A stretch of 64,000 nucleotides of DNA from Parelaphostrongylus tenuis (taxonomy: Eukaryota; Nematoda; Chromadorea; Rhabditida; Metastrongylidae). The first letter of the stretch is position 1. The number at the start of each line of letters is the position of its first letter. Positions 58,580-64,000 of the stretch are shown piece after piece. The translations under genes were made by a program, and so were the position numbers. The stretch is taken from contig JAHQIW010000307.1 in NCBI GenBank assembly GCA_019055375.1, positions 155,455 to 219,454 of the forward strand, written 5' to 3'. Under the pieces are notes generated by a model, which saw only the letters and a program-made list of their open reading frames with translations, was not told the DNA's origin and made no database searches.

Positions 58580-61225
58580 TCGGTTGAAAAAAAGGTTATT
58601 GCTTTTTCAGTAAGGCTTCATAATGGATTGTCGCTATGACGTCAGAACGCTAGCAGGATAGAAGTTTTTATATCAATCTCGTGTCACCTGAACGAAGAAG
58701 AAAATGTTAAAATGTTAATTGGACTGGGTTTAACTTTACAGATGTTATGCCCTGTTTAGCTCGAAAAGACTGAGACAAGAAGAGCATGTGTCGCGTTTGT
58801 ATTAATTAGTATTCCAGGATTCCCTTGCGACGTTCTGTGATTTCACTCTCTTCAAGTGCTCTAGAACGTTCAATTCACGGAGAGAATATCAAAACTATCT
58901 CTTTCATTCGACACGAAATTGACAGTCATAGTTGTTTTTGAATTAGCGCAAACAGCAGAAGCAGGAATAGTTAGAATGATACAGCGTACGTCCAAGCTCT
59001 AAGGAGACATTGCCGCCGAAAGGTCGGCCTGCAATTTGTACTATTATTTGTGTTATTTCAACATCAAGAACAATTAGTACTACTACAACTGCCAGTCTTG
59101 CGTCGACTAAAAGAAATGAGTATTTGATACTCATATACATTGCCCAATGCAGAGTTTCACAGAAAGTCGGTTTTTTCGAATAGTTACGACAAGCATCAAA
59201 GAGAGAACAGCTGTGGCCAAATTTTTATGACCACTCTTAGCTGGCCGACCGCTACATAGGAATTCAGCGTCAGAGTGCTTCGATGTTAAGTAAACACCGC
59301 TAAGGAAATGTTGTTTGTGTGAATATTTGATTCTCACATTTAAGTAAGCTTCGAAATTAAAGAGACTGTTTCACATTACACAACTCGCTCATTATTTTTC
59401 ACTTCTTTGAAGATGTTGTCATAATATGTTTCAACTTCCGATTGTGATTAATTATGATTCAAACTGCAGCCGCAGCTTATTTGGTTTCAGCCTATTAGTT
59501 TTTCCTGAGTGATTCCCCTGAGGGATAATTGCTGATAATATCGTTTACTGAAAATATCACCCACAAAAAACAGAGTAAGAACGTCGGTGATTGTAGCGTA
59601 TAATACGCCTTTGGAGAGGGTAACTGGAGGGTTCAAAGACTACCTGAAATTTCGAGTTTTGACCACATCTCAGCACCTGTGAGGTTGTACTTCATTGCTA
59701 TAATATTTCACGAGAGCGTTAAATCGAATCCATCTCTCATCCACGATGCTATTATTTTATATATTTGATATCGGATCATATTGTGAAGATATTTGATCAA
59801 ATACAATCCTTGCTCACATCTACAGTGTGAGACTTTAGAACTTCTGTTCGATTCGTTCTCTCACATCCATCATTCACGAAAGTCTCCAAATTTTTAGTTT
59901 ATGAATTTACCTGATGCTCCAGTATGGTCGTTTTCGCTATAAATATGAATGTAACAGAATGCTGGCTGAATCAAGTCTTCCTAAAGTCTTGTGATAATCG
60001 GGCTAGAGCGCCCCCACTTGGAGTGCACGTAGTGAACTGTCCTCACAGAAGTTAGACACCACTTTCCCGAGCTCTGAGAAAGAGTCTGAGGCAAGTTCGA
60101 AAGAGTTCCTTGCTATGTTGGAAAATGAATAATGCATGTTTACCAGTTGGGTGGGATACTTAAAATTCGTTCGTGGGTCGTGTTCAGATCTTTTGACGTG
60201 GTTTAGGCAATAGCCCACGTCTCTTCTGCATAACAAAACTTTAGAAAAACTGTTAAATCGAGAAGATGAGTGAGGAGATCTGGGTTTCGAAGTTGACTAA
60301 TGCCTTCCTGAAGTAGTCCGAATGTCACCATGTCGCTCTCCTTTTTTTTGTTTGATTCCTTTTTCATAATTCTCTCGATTCTGATCTTTTTGTGGTACAT
60401 TAATTATTCCATTCTATTTCGTATAATGATATCACAAACTTGAGAGTCTTAACGCTCTCTTAAATCAACTCATCTTTTTGTAATTCTCCTACAAAATTCT
60501 TGCATTTTGTCTGTGGTTTCGCTATTGCTTGATAAGAATATTAGTCCTCTCTACGAAATTTCCTCGAATTTCCGTGTACTGATCAAGTAGATTTTCCTTG
60601 GAATCCAGGTATGACGTACGACGGCGTTCGCAAATCATTCCAGGCACATGCCATTCTTTGATTTTAGAGGCAAGCTGATTCCATACAAATCTAGCACATT
60701 TCCCGAAACCATAAGCATGGGAAGCTTGGTTGTCTTGAGTGGCTCGATACAATCTTCAACCAGAGTGTTGGGCAAATTGCATAGTACTTCCAACCCTGCA
60801 CTATCCGCTCTCTCTACATATTATATTAAAAAAGTTGTGCTATGAACGAGCTCATTCCCTCCAATTGAATATGGATAGAAGTGATCCTTCTAATCCTCAA
60901 CTGCTTAGTCTCCAGTTCACTTAAGAAGGCTGAGTTATATGCAAAACGCGATCTCAAGTGGGGAGGGATAAACACGGGCTTCACCCTTACCGAGAGCTCG
61001 TGCTAGCTATCATTTAACCGCCAAGACCACTGCTTTGCGATTATTTTCCTTTAATTAAATGAATATTTCAACATCATGCCACTGTCAGAAAGCAGTTAAA
61101 TCACTAAGATATACGTTAGTCCAGGAATTATTACACACAATTGAGAAGGCTGGCAATGGGACAACGAGTGGCTCGAGGCCTTGATATAGTATTTAAGTTC
61201 AACGTGGAATCTTCAATAATTGATT
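58580..61225. other. Repeats and unassigned sequence
   Basis: Holds a CCGAAA-type motif (58990) and the RTE remnant at 60003-60400. A 76-codon minus frame at 60522-60752 could be a further decayed part of that element, but I cannot match it. Confidence 0.5.
60003..60400 (-). pseudogene. RTE-type element remnant, C-terminal part
   Basis: Minus strand GISQLRNPDLLTHLLDLTVF and KFCYAEETWA, matching ...LR..LFDSTVLPALCYA.ETWA. A stop follows. Confidence 0.5.
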
Positions 61226-61229
61226 ACAG

Positions 61230-61331
61230 CTCAACTACTCTACCGCAGAATATATGAATGATAGTTTAGTCATCTTGTTCACGGAACAGGAGAGGGATAA
61301 GTATTCTGATCTGTTAAATGAGCAGTCAGAA
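61230..61331 (+). CDS. Candidate upstream exon, coiled-coil-like
   Basis: Open after TTGATTACAG, with a GTACAA donor following. It reads EYMNDSLVILFTEQERDKY, then SDLLNEQSE, a charged helical pattern. Its end phase (0) does not match the start phase of the exon at 62033, so it either belongs to the gene below through an unseen exon or to another gene. Confidence 0.5.
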
Positions 61332-62032
61332 GTACAAAAATTTGCCCGAGAAAAACTTAGAGCGATTTAGCTTCCGTTTTTCAACGTTAGAGTCAACGCA
61401 TCCCAAAGCGCTTACAACACAAAGTGGTACCAAAAGTCAAGTGAAAATACATATTGTTAAATTACCTCTCTTCTCATCACACAAAACGCGCACATGTAAA
61501 TATATGTGTAGAACACCGACGAATGTGTGCCACAGGAAGAGCGCATAAGAAGCAGTCCTCAAACTTCGTGTTGATAATAGACCATTTCAATAGCCGCAAG
61601 GCGATATGTGCTCCTCGGGTTAGAGATGAATTAAAAAGGATTCGAAGCGCTTGTCCTCAGATTAAATAACTGGTTATACATTTGGCCAACATGAACCTAG
61701 TTTCACCTGCGTGTGGAGAAAATTTCATCCATCACCGGTGCTCATTCAAAATCATTGGAAAATGTCACTGTCGGTTTACATGTTATTCTACCTTAGCAAA
61801 ATTATAGTGTAGCCCTTCCATTATTGCTCAGAAACTTTACACGCTTTTTTATGCAGCACGTACATTGCCACTGGTGATACTATAAACCCTTTGTTCTGAT
61901 TCTAAGTTTTTCAATGTATAAATTGAGATTTTAATAATAATATGAATTAAGATGATCTACGATAAGTAAAGTAAAATTGCCGTAGCCATTTTAACTTCAA
62001 GTGGTTTCATTACAAATCCAAATTGATTTCAG

Positions 62033-63388
62033 AGTCAAACGCAGTTTCAACGCACGAACAGTATGGTATCAAGCCTTATTCGACGATCATGGCTGAGGAT
62101 GAAAGGTGGGATGAAAAATGAAACTAAGATTGAATTTATAGAAGGAGTTGACTGCGAAAGAATTGCAATGTGGAGAAATCTACTTGATTTCTGGCGAATG
62201 ACCAACTCAAAAGCTACTCTGGTAGTCAACAGCTTCAGCTCTATGCTCCAGAAGCAGTCTCCCTTTTGAACATCTGATCTTAGTCATTGTAATTTCTGAT
62301 CTGTTTTTTGATGCAATAGTCCTTATCGGCTGTAGATTCACACACTATTGTCTCTCACACTGATATCGAAATTCAATGGAAATATTCCTTTGCTTCATTT
62401 TAACTCGATTGATCACAGCCTATGAACACTGTACAATGATTTTCCTATACAATATATAGAAGGAGATTACCAGATAACAGTAGCCAGTGATGAAGCAAAA
62501 GACGAGCCACGTTCCAGCAGATTTGTGTAGAAATTTGAGTGATCCAAAGATTGTAAGGTCTTTTGTTATTATCTGAATTCTTAAAGAAATTTCTTCATTG
62601 TGAATGTATTGTTATTGCAAAGTGAGGAATGGTCATCTTAAAGGGTGAAAAATTGTTAAAAATAGAACACATGGGAGAAATTATATTTGGAACGAGAAAA
62701 AAAACTCATTCTCTAGAAGATCAAAAGTTGTTCAAATGGTGATAAATAATTTTTACTCTCTTAAACCCTAGTGTTTCCAAGTATATTCAAATTTCGAACA
62801 ACATTGAACATCGAAAACTCGCTGAAGACAATTAAATTCATTTTCAAGAGTTATAACCATGTTTATATTCTAGTGAGATGCAATACTGCGACGTCTTCAA
62901 ACGCTCTTCCTGTTCCTCTTGGAAAAGCACGAATATTATCGACGAAACTTTATTTGATTTCAATCGTATGTTGGATAAAGAAGTATCAAAGCTTCCAGTT
63001 TCGATCGATGGCGTATTTGTAGGTTAAAATTTGATCTTGCTTCGTTTAATACCTGCTGTAAGTACAGTTGGACATTTCAGAAAGACGTCGCAGAGGTGTT
63101 ACCGAAACTTGACCGAAAAGTTTTCCAGAATAAGATAATGAAAAGGTAAGATTGCTTGGCTGAAATAAGACCTTCTTTTCCTGAACTGAGAAAAAACCTT
63201 GACTTAAATGCCTTGGGCACTCTCCGTCTTGTATTGGTCCAAGTAATACCTTAATATAAGTGAATAATCACTTTTTGTAAGTGTCACTTCAACTTCTGAA
63301 CAGATTTTGAGAATATCATCCTTTTCGCACATTCTCTTATAGATCGTTATGCTATACTGAGGATGAAGTTCTTAGTTCACTATTTTAG
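62033..63388 (+). CDS. Unrecognised small protein, C-terminal four exons
   Basis: Exons 62033-62105, 62874-63018, 63081-63145 and 63343-63388 (TAG at 63386-63388). All borders are GT/AG and all phases agree (2, 0, 2). Readable segments are HEQYGIKPYSTIMAEDE, then EMQYCDVFKRSSCSSWKSTN, IIDETLFDFNRMLDKEVSKL, KDVAEVLPKLDRKVFQNKIM and SLCYTEDEVLSSLF. The middle looks helical and amphipathic. I do not recognise the family and assign no function. The 5' end is missing: exon 62033 needs a phase-1 predecessor. A second open frame runs through exon 62874-63018, but it does not splice onward, so the chosen frame is preferred. A poly(A) signal follows the stop closely. Confidence 0.5.
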
Positions 63389-63401
63389 ATGTACATGAAA
63401 C

Positions 63402-63407
63402 AATAAA
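63402..63407 (+). terminator. Poly(A) signal AATAAA for the 62.0-63.4 kb gene
   Basis: AATAAA lies 13 bases after the TAG at 63386-63388, which supports that exon as the true 3' end. Confidence 0.5.
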
Positions 63408-63526
63408 TGGATATTTTTGCAATTGAATGAAAATATAACGTTCCGATAGTTGCAAGTATTGAACAAATATCTGATAATTATTTCTGAGCCAACATGTCAT
63501 GTGGTCTCTTAAGAACAACTTATAAA

Positions 63527-63570
63527 GCCCGATACACGTGTTTCGGTCTTGACATCCTCATCAGTCAGGC
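63527..63570 (-). ncRNA. Hammerhead motif, family 2, intact core with weak stem II
   Basis: Helix I GCCTGA / TCGGGC (one G.U), core CTGATGA, 13-base stem II region starting GG and ending CC, GAAA, ACACGTGT, GUA. Only two sure pairs are seen in stem II. Confidence 0.5.
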
Positions 63571-63947
63571 AATACCCTTCGGCTTAGTTAATCATCTCGC
63601 GGGTCCCTACATCCCTCTACAGAGAGTAGGCGACGACGACGATTTACACGTGCCGTCAAGTGAAATAAATCACTAGATCGGCAGTCTATCTGCAGTCGAT
63701 TGCTCTTGACTTGTCTATAAAGACCACATAACATGTTGGCTCAAAAACATTTCATATAGTATCTTGAGCGGGGTCCTAAAGGAACACTCGGAACGAACGA
63801 TATGGTATTTTCAAAAATACCAGCAAATAGTGCCGATTTAATGATTAATTTCACTTGACGGTTCGTATAAATCGTTTTGTCGTTGCCTACTCTCCGTAGG
63901 GGGATGATGTAGGGCCCCCGAGAGGATTTCCTAAAACGAAGGATGTT

Positions 63948-63991
63948 ACCCGGCTGTTGAGGCTGTCAAAACCGAAACACGTTTATCGGGC
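63948..63991 (+). ncRNA. Hammerhead motif, family 2, degenerate
   Basis: Core CTGTTGA (A6 to T), helix III ACACGTTT broken by one base. Helix I ACCCGG / TCGGGC still largely pairs. It stands close to the window end. Confidence 0.5.
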
Positions 63992-64000
63992 ACTATAAGT

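Larger units (their letters stand above)
63478..64000. mobile_element. Family-2 hammerhead element(s), cut by window end
   Basis: Left arm minus (63478-63690), a plus-arm 3' end (63711-63800), then another plus arm with a decayed ribozyme running out of the window. Confidence 0.5.

Noticed and set aside
1..64000. CRISPR arrays, bacterial operons or prophage
   Set aside because: No regularly spaced repeats, no ribosome binding sites with long open frames; all real genes here have spliceosomal introns.

Overview
The window looks like nuclear DNA of a parasitic nematode, most likely a clade V strongylid of the hookworm type. The evidence is small exons separated by AT-rich introns ending in TTTCAG-like acceptors, a myosin VIIa tail that follows the nematode hum-6 pattern, a BTB/T1-domain protein of a kind common in nematodes, and dense remnants of RTE-type retroelements, mariner transposons and tRNA-derived SINEs. 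The organism is inferred. Nothing prokaryotic is present.

Layout. Positions 1-21707 (+) hold the 3' part of a myosin VIIa-like gene (end of MyTH4-1, FERM-1, degenerate SH3, MyTH4-2, FERM-2, stop). I placed 26 exons, and every splice phase agrees. Its long introns carry two mariner copies, five SINE copies, two RTE remnants and a TIR element. Positions 22650-31241 (-) hold an eight-exon gene for a SUZ-domain-like protein with a Pro/Gln-rich C-terminal half. Positions 31300-44690 are repeats with no gene I can support. Positions 44697-46651 (-) hold six exons of a KCTD-like BTB protein. Positions 49741-50118 (-) hold three phase-consistent exons of an unrecognised, possibly membrane, protein. 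Positions 62033-63388 (+) hold the last four exons of an unrecognised small protein, with a poly(A) signal. Most other DNA is decayed mobile elements, microsatellites and unassigned AT-rich sequence.

The most interesting feature is a set of eleven hammerhead-ribozyme motifs, mostly near or inside long inverted-repeat (foldback) elements at 19.8-21.1, 34.4-35.1, 36.3-36.9, 39.2-39.7, 41.5-41.8 and 63.5-64.0 kb. One further copy lies in a single arm near 11.8 kb. Three families share the CTGANGA / stem II / GAAA core and a palindromic helix III ending in a GUA or GUC cleavage triplet, but have different helix I sequences that still pair, which is covariation. Several copies look intact (34483-34525, 36745-36787, 39260-39302); others carry core mutations. 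This layout is unlike the tandem repeats of Penelope-like elements and retrozymes.

A second point concerns quality. The myosin exons contain no indel, yet the SUZ and BTB genes need up to four one-base corrections, mostly at or near short homopolymers. They suggest either assembly errors or early decay.
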